A stretch of 64,000 bases of DNA from Mycolicibacter nonchromogenicus (GTDB lineage Bacteria > Actinomycetota > Actinomycetes > Mycobacteriales > Mycobacteriaceae): positions 1-64,000 of the forward strand of contig NZ_LQPI01000072.1 of the NCBI RefSeq assembly GCF_002101775.1. Direction: 5' to 3'. A model generated the notes under the pieces. That model did no database searches, was not told the DNA's origin, and saw only the letters and a list, made by a program, of their open reading frames with translations. The position numbers and the translations under genes were made by a program. Within the stretch, counting starts at the first letter, position 1; every line of letters starts with the position of its first letter. Of this stretch, positions 13,962 through 23,020 are shown one piece after another.

Positions 13962-15410
13962 GTGGGTGACCTGGTGGACGCCGACGGAATGCCCACCGAG
14001 CTCGGTCCTCTCGACTACCTGTTGCACCGCGGCGAGGCCAATCCGCGTACCCGCTCAGGAATCATGGGCCTGGAATTGCTCGACACCACCCCAGACTGGG
14101 ACCGCTTCCGGGGCCTGTTCGAGAACGTCTCACGCAAAGTCCTGCGGCTGCGCCAGAAGGTCGTGGTGCCCACGCTGCCGACGGCTGCGCCACGCTGGGT
14201 GGTAGACCCCGACTTCAATCTCGATTTTCACGTCCGGCGGATCCGGGTGCCCGAGCCCGGGGGGCTGCGCGAGGTGCTCGATCTGGCCGAGGTGGCCCTG
14301 CAGTCCCCGATGGACATCCAGCGCCCGCTGTGGTCGGCGACGCTGGTCGAAGGGCTGGCCGACGGGCGCGCCGCCACCCTGATGCATCTGAGCCATGCCG
14401 TCACCGACGGTGTCGGAGGCGCCGCGATGTTCGGCCGGATCTATGACCTGGAACGCAACCCCCCGGCGCGGTCGATGCCGCCGCAACCGGTACCGCAGGA
14501 CCTGTCGGCCAACGACCTGATGCGTGAAGGCATCAACCACCTGCCGATCGCGATGCTCGGAGGCGCCCGCGATGCCTTGATGGGGGCGCTGTCGGTGGCG
14601 ACCCGCACCGTGCGGGATCCGTTGTCGGCGGTCACCGGCGCCATCACCTACGCCCGATCCGGTGCGCGCGTCATGAGCCAGGCCGCCGAGCCCTCGCCGC
14701 TGCTGCGTCGGCGCAGCCTGGCCAGCCGCACCGAGGCGATCGACGTTCGGCTGTCGGACCTGCACCGGGCCGCCAAGGCCGGCGGTGGATCCATCAACGA
14801 CGCCTACCTGGCTGCCCTGTCCGGTGCACTGGGGCGCTATCACCGGGCGCTGGGGGTGCCGATCGCCACCCTGCCGATGGCGATCCCGGTGAACCTGCGC
14901 GCCGATGCCGATCCCGCCGGCGGCAATCGCTTCACCGGGGTGAACCTGGCCGCCCCGGTCGGAGTCGCCGACCCGGTGGAGCGGATGAAACGGATTCGGG
15001 CGCAGATGACCCAACGTCGTGAAGAGCCGGCGATGGACGTCCTGGGCTCCGTCGCGCCGCTGGTGAGCGTCTTTCCGTCCCCGATTCTGGAGAAGATGAC
15101 CGAGTCGGTGGTCAGCGCCGACGTGCAGGCCAGCAACGTGGCGTTCTATCCCGGCGAAACCTACATCGCGGGCGCGAAGGTGCTGCGGCACTACGGGATC
15201 GGCCCGTTGCCGGGAGTCGCGATGATGGTGGTGCTGATCTCCCGGGGCGGCGAGTGCACCATCACAGTCCGCTACGACCGCGCGGCGCTGCGCGACGAGA
15301 AACTGTTCACCACCTGCCTGGTAGAGGGCTTCGACGAAGTGCTGGCGCTCGCCGGTGATCCCGCGCCGCGCTGCGTGCCGGCCTCCTTCGGCTCCGGGGG
15401 CAAGTCATGA
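13962..15410 (+). CDS. Wax ester synthase / diacylglycerol acyltransferase (WS/DGAT)
   Basis: A 482-residue WS/DGAT family protein, equivalent to Rv2484c. The catalytic HxxxDG motif is HAVTDG (His145, Asp149, Gly150) in LSHAVTDGVGGAAM. The family's start is MPTELGPLDYLLHRGE, and PMAIPVNLR and GNRFTGVNLAAPVG follow in the second half. It transfers fatty acyl-CoA to diacylglycerol or an alcohol, making storage lipid at the membrane face. GTG start with GGGAG upstream; an extra nine residues precede the family's usual beginning. It overlaps the acyltransferase gene by 4 bp (15407-15410), the first of two couplings in a glycerolipid operon. Confidence 0.9.
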   Translation: MGDLVDADGMPTELGPLDYLLHRGEANPRTRSGIMGLELLDTTPDWDRFRGLFENVSRKVLRLRQKVVVPTLPTAAPRWVVDPDFNLDFHVRRIRVPEPGGLREVLDLAEVALQSPMDIQRPLWSATLVEGLADGRAATLMHLSHAVTDGVGGAAMFGRIYDLERNPPARSMPPQPVPQDLSANDLMREGINHLPIAMLGGARDALMGALSVATRTVRDPLSAVTGAITYARSGARVMSQAAEPSPLLRRRSLASRTEAIDVRLSDLHRAAKAGGGSINDAYLAALSGALGRYHRALGVPIATLPMAIPVNLRADADPAGGNRFTGVNLAAPVGVADPVERMKRIRAQMTQRREEPAMDVLGSVAPLVSVFPSPILEKMTESVVSADVQASNVAFYPGETYIAGAKVLRHYGIGPLPGVAMMVVLISRGGECTITVRYDRAALRDEKLFTTCLVEGFDEVLALAGDPAPRCVPASFGSGGKS

Positions 15411-17083
15411 CCGACGACGCGAAGTCACGCGACATGCGGCTGCCCGGAACGGTGGCCGAGATCGCCGCCAGCCCGCCCGGACCCAAGATCGGCGCATTCT
15501 TCGATCTCGACGGCACCCTGGTGGCCGGCTTCACCGCCGTCATCCTCACCCGGGAGCGTTTCCGCAGCCGGGACATGGGGATGGGGGAGTTGTTCGGCAT
15601 GATCCTGGCCGGGCTCAACCATCAGCTCGGCCGTATCGAATTCGAGGAGCTGATCAAGACGGCGTCGTCGGCGCTGCGGGGCCGTTCGCTCAGTGACCTC
15701 GACGAGATCGGCGAGCGGCTGTTCGTCCAGAAGATCGCCAAGCGCATCTACCCCGAGATGCGTGCAGTGGTGCGGGCCCACCAGGCGCGCGGCCACACCG
15801 TGGTGCTGAGTTCTTCCGCGCTGACCATTCAGGTCGAACCGGTGGCCCGCTACCTGGGCATCACCAACACGCTCACCAATGCCTTCGTCACCGACGAGAA
15901 CGGTGTGCTCACCGGAGAGGTGGTCGAACCGATCCTGTGGGGGCCGGGCAAGGCGGCCGCGGTGCAGAAGTTCGCCGCCGAACACGACATCGACCTCCAG
16001 GACAGCTACTTCTACGCCGACGGCGATGAAGACGTCGCGCTGATGCATCTGGTCGGCAATCCGCGACCGACCAACCCCGAGGGCAAGATGGCCTCGGTCG
16101 CCCGCAAGCGCGGCTGGCCGATCCTGCGATTCAGCAGCCGTGGCAGCGGCGTCGTCGGCCAGCTGCGGAACCTGGCCGGCCTCAGCTCGATCGTGCCGGT
16201 GGGCGCCGGCGCCATCGGGCTGGGCCTGCTCAGCGGCAGCCGCCGCCGGGGCGTCAACTTCTTCACCGCGCTGTTCCCACAGGTGCTGTTGGGCCTCAAC
16301 GGCGTGCAGCTCAACGTGATCGGCAAAGAGAATCTCACCGCCGCCCGGCCGGCGGTGTTCATCTTCAATCACCGCAACCAGGTCGATCCGGTGATCACCG
16401 CGTCGCTGGTGCGGGACAACTGGGTCAGCGTCGGCAAGCGTGAACTGGAGCGAGATCCGATCGCCGGCCCGCTGGGAAAGCTGACCGAGATGGTGTTCAT
16501 CGACCGGGACGACGCGGCAGCGGCTGTGGAGTCCCTCAAGCAGGTCGAAGATCGCGTCAAGCGGGGTTTGTCGGTGGTGATCGCGCCCGAGGGAACGCGG
16601 GTGGACACCACCGGGGTGGGCCCGTTCAAGAAGGGCCCGTTCCGGCTGGCAATGGCGGCCGGGATTCCGATCGTGCCGGTCATCATCCGCAACGCTGAGG
16701 TGGTCGCGGCCCGCGACTCCATGAGTGCCCACCCCGGCACCGTGGACGTCGCGGTCTTCCCGCCGATCTCGGTCGAGGACTGGACGGTAGACACGCTGCC
16801 GGAGCGGATCGAGGAGGTCCGCCAGCTGTACCTGGACACCCTGGCCGACTGGCCCGTCGACGAGCTGCCTGCCTGGTCGCCCAAGCCGGCCGCTCCGGCC
16901 AAGAAGACTCCGGCAAAGAAGACTCAGGCAAAGAAGTCACCGGCCAAGAAGGCGCCCGCGAAGAAAGCGGCGGCCAAGAAGACTCCGGCTAAAAAAGCTG
17001 CGGCCAAGAAGGCGGTCGCCAAGAAAGCCCCGGCCAAGAAGGCTCCCGCCGCGCAGCCGACGGACCTGAAGGGAGAGCAGTGA
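15407..17083 (+). CDS. plsC: HAD hydrolase - lysophosphatidate acyltransferase fusion with Lys/Ala-rich tail
   Basis: A 558-residue protein of the Rv2483c type. Residues about 28-240 are a HAD-IB domain with FFDLDGTLV (Asp33, Asp35) and YADGDEDVALM. Residues about 300-480 are a PlsC acyltransferase with H(x)4D as HRNQVD (His322, Asp327), and EGTR in IAPEGTRVDTTG. The HAD part may remove phosphate from a glycerolipid while the PlsC part acylates lysophosphatidate. From about residue 495 to 550 the chain is a repeated PAKK/AAKK run, resembling a histone-H1-like basic tail, which may bind acidic lipid or nucleic acid. It overlaps both neighbours by 4 bp. Confidence 0.9.
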   Translation: MTDDAKSRDMRLPGTVAEIAASPPGPKIGAFFDLDGTLVAGFTAVILTRERFRSRDMGMGELFGMILAGLNHQLGRIEFEELIKTASSALRGRSLSDLDEIGERLFVQKIAKRIYPEMRAVVRAHQARGHTVVLSSSALTIQVEPVARYLGITNTLTNAFVTDENGVLTGEVVEPILWGPGKAAAVQKFAAEHDIDLQDSYFYADGDEDVALMHLVGNPRPTNPEGKMASVARKRGWPILRFSSRGSGVVGQLRNLAGLSSIVPVGAGAIGLGLLSGSRRRGVNFFTALFPQVLLGLNGVQLNVIGKENLTAARPAVFIFNHRNQVDPVITASLVRDNWVSVGKRELERDPIAGPLGKLTEMVFIDRDDAAAAVESLKQVEDRVKRGLSVVIAPEGTRVDTTGVGPFKKGPFRLAMAAGIPIVPVIIRNAEVVAARDSMSAHPGTVDVAVFPPISVEDWTVDTLPERIEEVRQLYLDTLADWPVDELPAWSPKPAAPAKKTPAKKTQAKKSPAKKAPAKKAAAKKTPAKKAAAKKAVAKKAPAKKAPAAQPTDLKGEQ

Positions 17084-19434
17084 CGACATCACCGGCCACC
17101 GGCCCCTCGGGGTCGACGGCAACTGCCGGAACGCTGGTCTTGGCCTATGTGTCGTCGCCGCTGGAGGCCGACCTCATTCACGAGTGGCTGGAACGGTTCC
17201 GGGAGGGTCGGCGCGGCGAAGCCGTCGAACTGCTGGAGATCGACCCGTCGCAGCGCTCACCCGGGGTGATGGCCCGGTTGGTCGGGCACCTCGAACGCGA
17301 CGAGCAGCGGTCGATCCTGCCGGTCCGGGTCTTTTGGATGCCCCGGGCCGAAGCCTCCGCCGTGAAGCGGGTGGCGGCCCTGCTGCCCGGCCGCAATCCC
17401 TATCGGCCCAGCGAACGCCAACAGCGTCAGATCCTGCGTACCGAGCCGTCGCTGGCCCGGGTGGTGGCCGGCGAGCCGGCCAGTGTGGCCGACCTGCGCA
17501 GCCAGTGGAGTGAGCGCACCGCCGGTGAAAACCCCCGGGACTTTGCGCATTTCGTCACGCGCCGTGCCGTGCTGGCGCTGGAGCGCGCCGAGAACCGGAT
17601 CCTGGGCCCGCAGTACAAGTCACCGCGGCTGGTGAAACCGGAGATCTTGGCGTCCGCCCGATTCCGCGAGGGCCTGGAAGCCATTCCGGGCGCCACGGTC
17701 GACGAGGCCGGCAAGATGCTCGACGAGCTGTCCACCGGCTGGAGTCGCGTCTCGGTCGACTTGGTCGCCGTCTTGACCCGGCTGCTCAGCCGCGGCTTCG
17801 ACCCCGAGATCGACTACGACGAGTATCAGGTCGCCGCGTTGCGCACCGCACTGGAGAACCATCCCGCGGTGCTGTTGTTCTCCCACCGGTCCTACATCGA
17901 CGGCGCGGTCATGCCGGTGGCGATGCAGGAGAATCGGCTGCCGCCGGTCCATGTTTTCGCCGGTATCAATCTGTCGTTCGGATTGATGGGGCCGTTGCTG
18001 CGCCGCGCCGGGGTCATCTTCATCCGCCGCAGCATCGGCAACAACCCGCTCTACAAGTACGTGCTCAAGGAGTACGTCGGCTATGTGATGGAGAAACGGT
18101 TCAACTTGAGCTGGTCCATCGAGGGCACCCGGTCACGCACCGGCAAAATGCTGCCCCCCAAGCTCGGGCTGATGACCTACGTCGCGGACGCCTACCTGGA
18201 CGGACGCACCGAAGATGTTCTCCTGCAGGGTGTTTCGATCAGCTTCGACCAGCTGCACGAGACCGACGAGTATGCCGCATACGCCCGAGGCGGGGAGAAG
18301 ACGCCGGAGGGCATCCGCTGGCTCTACCGCTTCATCAAAGCCCAGGGCGAACGCAACTACGGCAAGATCCACGTGCGTTTCCCCGAAGCCGTATCCATGC
18401 GCCAGTACCTCGGTCCCCCCGACAGTCCGGCGGCGACCGACCCGGACGCCAAGCGGCTGGCCATGCAGAAGATGGCCATCGAGGTGGCCTGGCGAATCCA
18501 GCGGGTCACCCCGATCAGCGCGACCGGTCTGGTGTCGGCGTTGCTGCTGACCACGCACGGGCTGGCGTTGACCCTCGACCAGATCCACCATTCGCTGCAG
18601 GCCGGTCTGGACTACCTGGAACGCAAGCAGACCCCGATCTCCACCAGCGCGTTGCGGCTGCGCACCCGTGACGGGGTACGCGCCGCGGTGGATGCGATGT
18701 CCAACGGGCATCCGGTCACCCGCGTCGACGGCGGGCGAGAGGCGGTGTGGCGGATCGCCCCCGAAGACGAGCACGCCGCGTCGTTCTACCGCAACTCGGT
18801 GATCCACGCCTTCCTGGAGACCTCGATCGTCGAACTGGCGCTGGCCCACGCCCGCCGCGGCGAAGGGGATCGGCTGGACGCGTTCTGGATGCAGGCGATG
18901 CGACTGCGCGACCTGCTCAAGTTCGACTTCTACTTCGCCGACTCCGCGTCATTCCGCGACAACCTTGCCGAGGAGATGTCCTGGTTCGGTGACTGGCAGG
19001 CCCGGGTCGCCGCGGGTGGCGCTGAGATCGACGGCATTCTCTCCGAAAAAACGCCGGTGACCTCCGATGTCATGCTGCGGGTGTTCTTCGAGTCCTACGC
19101 GATCATCGCCGACGTGCTGTGCGACGCACCGGCCGACATCGGTGAGCACGAGCTGACGCAGTTGGCGCTGGGCGTCGGGCGCCAGTACGTGGCACAGGGA
19201 CGCGTTCGCAGCAGTGAGTCGGTGTCCACCCTGCTGTTCGCGACCGCATGCCAGGTGGTCGCCGACCAGGGCCTGCTGGAACCCGCGCCGGATCTCACGG
19301 AACGCCGCAAGGCATTCCGGGCGGAACTGCGAAGGATCCTGCAGGACTCCGATCACATCGCCCGCATCGCCCGCGAGGCGTTTGCCGCCCGGGACATGGA
19401 GGTGCGACGGCATTGGCGGGGATTGACCAGGTAG
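17080..19434 (+). CDS. plsB2: Glycerol-3-phosphate acyltransferase
   Basis: A 784-residue PlsB family enzyme, equivalent to Rv2482c, starting at the GTG that overlaps the previous stop (GTGA). The acyltransferase core contains FSHRSYID (His269, Asp274, the H(x)4D motif), FAGINLSFGLMGPLLRRAG, FIRRSIGNNPLYKYV and SIEGTRSRTGKMLPPKLG. The long N-terminal domain (1-210) and helical C-terminal domain fit PlsB length. It catalyses the first acylation of glycerol-3-phosphate at the membrane. Together with the two upstream genes it gives a pathway from glycerol-3-phosphate to triacylglycerol in one coupled operon. Confidence 0.93.
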   Translation: MTTSPATGPSGSTATAGTLVLAYVSSPLEADLIHEWLERFREGRRGEAVELLEIDPSQRSPGVMARLVGHLERDEQRSILPVRVFWMPRAEASAVKRVAALLPGRNPYRPSERQQRQILRTEPSLARVVAGEPASVADLRSQWSERTAGENPRDFAHFVTRRAVLALERAENRILGPQYKSPRLVKPEILASARFREGLEAIPGATVDEAGKMLDELSTGWSRVSVDLVAVLTRLLSRGFDPEIDYDEYQVAALRTALENHPAVLLFSHRSYIDGAVMPVAMQENRLPPVHVFAGINLSFGLMGPLLRRAGVIFIRRSIGNNPLYKYVLKEYVGYVMEKRFNLSWSIEGTRSRTGKMLPPKLGLMTYVADAYLDGRTEDVLLQGVSISFDQLHETDEYAAYARGGEKTPEGIRWLYRFIKAQGERNYGKIHVRFPEAVSMRQYLGPPDSPAATDPDAKRLAMQKMAIEVAWRIQRVTPISATGLVSALLLTTHGLALTLDQIHHSLQAGLDYLERKQTPISTSALRLRTRDGVRAAVDAMSNGHPVTRVDGGREAVWRIAPEDEHAASFYRNSVIHAFLETSIVELALAHARRGEGDRLDAFWMQAMRLRDLLKFDFYFADSASFRDNLAEEMSWFGDWQARVAAGGAEIDGILSEKTPVTSDVMLRVFFESYAIIADVLCDAPADIGEHELTQLALGVGRQYVAQGRVRSSESVSTLLFATACQVVADQGLLEPAPDLTERRKAFRAELRRILQDSDHIARIAREAFAARDMEVRRHWRGLTR

Positions 19435-19501
19435 CGGGGCAGGCCGCGCCGTCACCCGCCTGGTATGCGCCGCGGCGGGCGCGCACCATACGCTTGGAGC
19501 C

Positions 19502-21499
19502 ATGACTTCGGCGACCCGCAGCCGCACGGCGATCCTGGTTCCGATGTTGGCCGGATTGGCGGTTTTGGCGGGGTGCGTCGCCGCCGGAATCGGGGCGCTG
19601 TCGTTGGCCGATGCCCTCACCGCGACCGGCCTGCCCGACCCCGGGCCCGTGACCACGCTGGGTCTGCCGTTTGTGCGGGCGGCCGGCGAAATGGCCGCAG
19701 TGCTGGCGGTGGGATCTTTTCTGCTCGCGGCGTTTCTGGTCCCGCCGCAGTCCAGCGGCGTACTCGACGCCGCCGGCTACCGTGCGCTGCGGTTGGGCAC
19801 GGTGGCCTCGGGAACGTGGGCGGTGTGTGCCGCACTGCTGGTTCCGCTGACGATCTCCGATGTCTCGGGTCACCCGTTGTCGGAGTTCTTGGACCCGGCG
19901 ACGGCCTGGTCGTTTGCCGGACTGGTTGACACCGCGTCGGCCTGGCGGTGGACCGCACTGCTGGCCGCGCTGGTGACTCTGGCGAGTCTGCCCGTGCTGC
20001 GCTGGGCCTGGACACCTGCGCTGCTGGCGGGTTCGCTGCTGACCCTGATCCCATTGGGACTGTCCGGGCATTCGGCCGCGGGCGGGTCACACGACCTGGC
20101 CACCAACAGCCTGCTCATCCACCTGGTCGCCGCCGGCCTGTGGGCGGGCGGACTGCTGGCACTGCTGGTCCACGCGATTCGCGGCGGGGAGCACGCCGAC
20201 CTGGCAGCACGGCGCTTCTCCACCGTGGCGCTGTGGTGCTTCGTGGCGATGGGCCTGTCGGGAGTGCTCAACGCGCTGGTTCGGTTGACCCCTGCCGAGC
20301 TGCTGACCACCGCGTATGGCCAGCTGGTGGTGGCCAAGTTCGTCGCGTTGTGCGCGCTCGGCGCCCTGGGTGCCGGCCAGCGTCGCCGCGGGGTGGCCCT
20401 GCTGCAGGACGACCCGGACAGGCGAGCTCCGCTGATTCGGCTGGCGCTGACCGAGGCCGTCGTCTTCGCGCTCACCTTCGGCGTCGCGGTGGGGTTGGGC
20501 CGGACCCCGCCGCCCCCGCCTGCGGACCTCAACCCGTCGGTCCCGATGGTCAAGATCGGCTACGACTTCGCCGGGCCGCCGACGGTGGCGCGCATCCTGT
20601 TCGACTGGCGATTCGACGTGGTGTTCGGGACCGCTGCGATAGTCCTGGCCGGTGTGTATCTGGCTGGGGTGCTGCGGCTGCGCCGCCGCGGTGACGCGTG
20701 GCCCGCTGGGCGCACGACCGCCTGGATGCTGGGCTGCCTGACCCTGCTGTTCGCCACCTCGTCGGGAACCGGTCGCTACATGCCGGCGATGTTCAGCATG
20801 CACATGGCCGTGCACATGCTGCTGTCGATGCTGGTGCCGATCCTGCTGGTCCTGGGCGGGCCGACCACGCTGGCCCTGCGGGCGCTGCCGGTCGCCGGTC
20901 GCGGCGAACCGCCGGGGATGCGGGAATGGCTGCTGGCCGCGCTGCACAGCCGGGTCTCGCGGTTCTTCACCAATCCGATCATCGCGGCGATCATCTTCGT
21001 CGTCGGGTTTTACGGGCTGTATTTCAGCAGCCTGTTCGACTCGATCGTCGGCAGTCACGCCGGCCACCTCGCGATGAACATCCACTTCATCCTCAGCGGC
21101 TACCTCTTCTATTGGGTTGTGATCGGCGTGGACCCCACCCCCCGGCCCATCTCGCCGCTGGCCAAGCTGGCGGTGGTGTTCGCCTCGCTACCGCTGCACG
21201 GCTTCTTCGGGGTCTTCCTGATGGGGATGCACAAGGTGCTCGGGGAGTGGTTCTACGGTGCGCTGAACCTGCCCTGGCACACCGACCTGGCCGGCGACCA
21301 GCACCTGGGCGGCGGCATCACCTGGTCGGCAGGCGAGTTGCCGCTGCTCATGGTGATGATTGCGCTGCTGGTGCAATGGCATCGCAGCGACCGGCGTACC
21401 GCCAAGCGACTCGACCGCGCCGCTGATCGCGATGAAGACGCCGAACTGGCCGCCTACAACGCGATGCTGGCCCAGATGTCCCGCCGCGACGGCGCCTAG
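19502..21499 (+). CDS. CopD / CtaG fusion membrane protein
   Basis: A 665-residue polytopic membrane protein. The N-terminal half (about 1-340) resembles CopD copper-resistance proteins, with LIHLVAAGLWAGGLLALL in the CopD core. The C-terminal half (about 370-630) is a caa3-type CtaG domain with MFSMHMAVHMLLSMLVP, HLAMNIHFILSGYLFYW and GEWFYGALNLPW, rich in His/Met membrane residues. The M. tuberculosis protein of this architecture is Rv0102, found elsewhere in that genome. It is expected to act in copper delivery to cytochrome oxidase or copper uptake. Its last 4 bases overlap, tail to tail, the TetR gene on the other strand. Confidence 0.85.
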   Translation: MTSATRSRTAILVPMLAGLAVLAGCVAAGIGALSLADALTATGLPDPGPVTTLGLPFVRAAGEMAAVLAVGSFLLAAFLVPPQSSGVLDAAGYRALRLGTVASGTWAVCAALLVPLTISDVSGHPLSEFLDPATAWSFAGLVDTASAWRWTALLAALVTLASLPVLRWAWTPALLAGSLLTLIPLGLSGHSAAGGSHDLATNSLLIHLVAAGLWAGGLLALLVHAIRGGEHADLAARRFSTVALWCFVAMGLSGVLNALVRLTPAELLTTAYGQLVVAKFVALCALGALGAGQRRRGVALLQDDPDRRAPLIRLALTEAVVFALTFGVAVGLGRTPPPPPADLNPSVPMVKIGYDFAGPPTVARILFDWRFDVVFGTAAIVLAGVYLAGVLRLRRRGDAWPAGRTTAWMLGCLTLLFATSSGTGRYMPAMFSMHMAVHMLLSMLVPILLVLGGPTTLALRALPVAGRGEPPGMREWLLAALHSRVSRFFTNPIIAAIIFVVGFYGLYFSSLFDSIVGSHAGHLAMNIHFILSGYLFYWVVIGVDPTPRPISPLAKLAVVFASLPLHGFFGVFLMGMHKVLGEWFYGALNLPWHTDLAGDQHLGGGITWSAGELPLLMVMIALLVQWHRSDRRTAKRLDRAADRDEDAELAAYNAMLAQMSRRDGA

Positions 21500-22074
21500 G
21501 TCATCTGGCCGGCTGCGGCAAGCACCGCCGCGCGCACCTGGTCGGCGACGGACCGTGCCGAGGAGGTGTCGAGTTTGCCGTCCAGGTGCAGGAAGGCCAG
21601 GCCGTGCACCAGGCCCCACACGGCGATGGCCGTTGCCTCCGGGTCGGCCGCGGGAAAAACCTCCTGGACCATCGAGTGCAGGCAGTCCTGGATCGCCGTC
21701 ACCGCCGCCGCCCGCTCCGGGTTGGTCGGATCGCACTGCTCGGCGAACATCACCCGGAACAGGCCTGGGCGGTTCACCGCGAACTGGACGTAGGCGACTG
21801 CGATGGTGGCGAGATCGTCGGCGGTCTTCGGCGCGGGATGTGCCGAGACCAACTCGGTCGCCAACTCGTGATAGCCCACGGCGGCGATCGCCGACAGCAG
21901 CGCGTTGCGGTCGGCGAAGTGCCGGTAGGGCGCGGCGGTCGATACGCCGGCGCGGCGGGCAGTGGCACGCAGCGACAGTTCCGCGGCGCCGTTTTCCTCA
22001 AGGAGATCCATAGCGGCGCGCAACAGGGTTCCGGGCAGGTCACCGTGGTGGTAGGCCTTGGCCGACGTTGACAT
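21496..22074 (-). CDS. TetR-family transcriptional regulator
   Basis: A 192-residue regulator with N-terminal HTH LRATARRAGVSTAAPYRHF near residues 35-53 and AYHHGDLPGTLL at the start, a beginning shared by the WHG/TetR_C_13-type group. It is divergent from the SDR gene across a 115-bp gap holding several dyads. The 15-mer GTAAGCGTCGCTAAC at 22135-22149 recurs, nearly unchanged in its arms, before the nitroreductase gene. It is therefore probably the repressor of both genes. The ligand is unknown. Confidence 0.85.
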   Translation of the reverse strand: MSTSAKAYHHGDLPGTLLRAAMDLLEENGAAELSLRATARRAGVSTAAPYRHFADRNALLSAIAAVGYHELATELVSAHPAPKTADDLATIAVAYVQFAVNRPGLFRVMFAEQCDPTNPERAAAVTAIQDCLHSMVQEVFPAADPEATAIAVWGLVHGLAFLHLDGKLDTSSARSVADQVRAAVLAAAGQMT

Positions 22075-22134
22075 CTGTGACTACCCCGTGTTGACGGCGC
22101 TTACATGAGCTCTTAACGTTAGCAGCGTCCGCGT

Positions 22135-22149
22135 GTAAGCGTCGCTAAC
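22135..22149. promoter_or_regulatory. Putative TetR operator, site A
   Basis: GTAAGCGTCGCTAAC is an imperfect dyad (6-bp arms, one mismatch) in the TetR/SDR divergent gap. Two similar stretches, CGCTTACATGAG (22099-22110) and CGCTAACATGAG (22143-22154), are direct repeats around it, and CTTAACGTTAGCAGCG (22112-22127) adds further symmetry. The cluster suggests a multi-site operator. Confidence 0.5.
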
Positions 22150-22189
22150 ATGAGGCGCTCGCCCGGCGTCCACCGAAGGAGACCGTGCA

Positions 22190-23020
22190 GTGAGCTCACC
22201 GCGAACGATCGTGATCACCGGCGCCAGCGACGGCATCGGTGCCGTCGCCACGCGCGCCCTGGCCGGACCGGAGGTCAACCTCGTCGTCACCGGCCGATCG
22301 GCCCAGAAATTGGCGCCGGTCGCCGCCGACACCGGTGCCACCGCGCTCACCGCCGATTTCGCCGATCTGAACCAGGTTCGCGCCCTGGCCGAGCAGATCC
22401 GCGAACAGGTGGGCCACATCGACGTCCTGCTGAACAATGCGGGTGGCACCTTCGCGCCGAGTCTGCGTACCGCCCAGGATCATGAACCCAACTTCGGGAT
22501 CAACCATCTCGCCCCGTTCCTGCTGACCAACCTGCTGCGCGATCGGCTGGCCGCAGCCGGTGGCGCTCTGGTGGTCAACACCTCCAGCATCGGCAACCGC
22601 CTGGGGCACGTCGACCTCGATGACCTGGACTATCGGCGCCGGCGCGCCTTTGAGGGGCGGGCCTACGGGACGAGCAAGCTGATGAACATCCTGTTCACCC
22701 GGGGAATCGCGGCGCGCTGGGCCGACGACAAGATCGTCTCTGCCGCAGTGCATCCCGGTCCGGTCGCCTCAAGTTTCGGTCGCGACTCCTGGTTCGTCGG
22801 GCTGCTCTACCGCACTCCGCTGCGTCACCTCGCGACCATCACCCCGGCCAAGGGGGCCACGCCGTTGATCGAACTGGCCAACCGCGGCGCCGACCCGGAG
22901 ATCAACGGCGTCTACTTCGATCGCCACCGGGCCAACGGCCGGGAGAACCGACAAGCCGGCGACCCCAAGCTCATCGACGGGCTATGGACCGTCTCCGCCG
23001 AGCTGGTCGGGCTGGACTGA
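22190..23020 (+). CDS. Short-chain dehydrogenase/reductase
   Basis: A 276-residue SDR, GTG start. The cofactor motif is TGASDGIG (residues 10-17), followed by NNAGG and the catalytic Ser-Tyr-Lys set: NTSSIGN and YGTSKLMN (YxxxK). The C-terminal part, VHPGPVASSFGRDSW, resembles retinol-dehydrogenase/WW-oxidoreductase-like SDRs. It is divergent from the TetR gene. Its last 39 bases overlap the 3' end of the nitroreductase gene on the other strand. It is probably an NAD(P)H-dependent reductase for a xenobiotic or lipid aldehyde/ketone; the substrate is unknown. Confidence 0.87.
   Translation: MSSPRTIVITGASDGIGAVATRALAGPEVNLVVTGRSAQKLAPVAADTGATALTADFADLNQVRALAEQIREQVGHIDVLLNNAGGTFAPSLRTAQDHEPNFGINHLAPFLLTNLLRDRLAAAGGALVVNTSSIGNRLGHVDLDDLDYRRRRAFEGRAYGTSKLMNILFTRGIAARWADDKIVSAAVHPGPVASSFGRDSWFVGLLYRTPLRHLATITPAKGATPLIELANRGADPEINGVYFDRHRANGRENRQAGDPKLIDGLWTVSAELVGLD

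Noticed and set aside
16880..17060. A DNA-level microsatellite or CRISPR-like repeat
   Set aside because: The repetition is an in-frame Lys/Ala/Pro coding run inside plsC, with varied codons.
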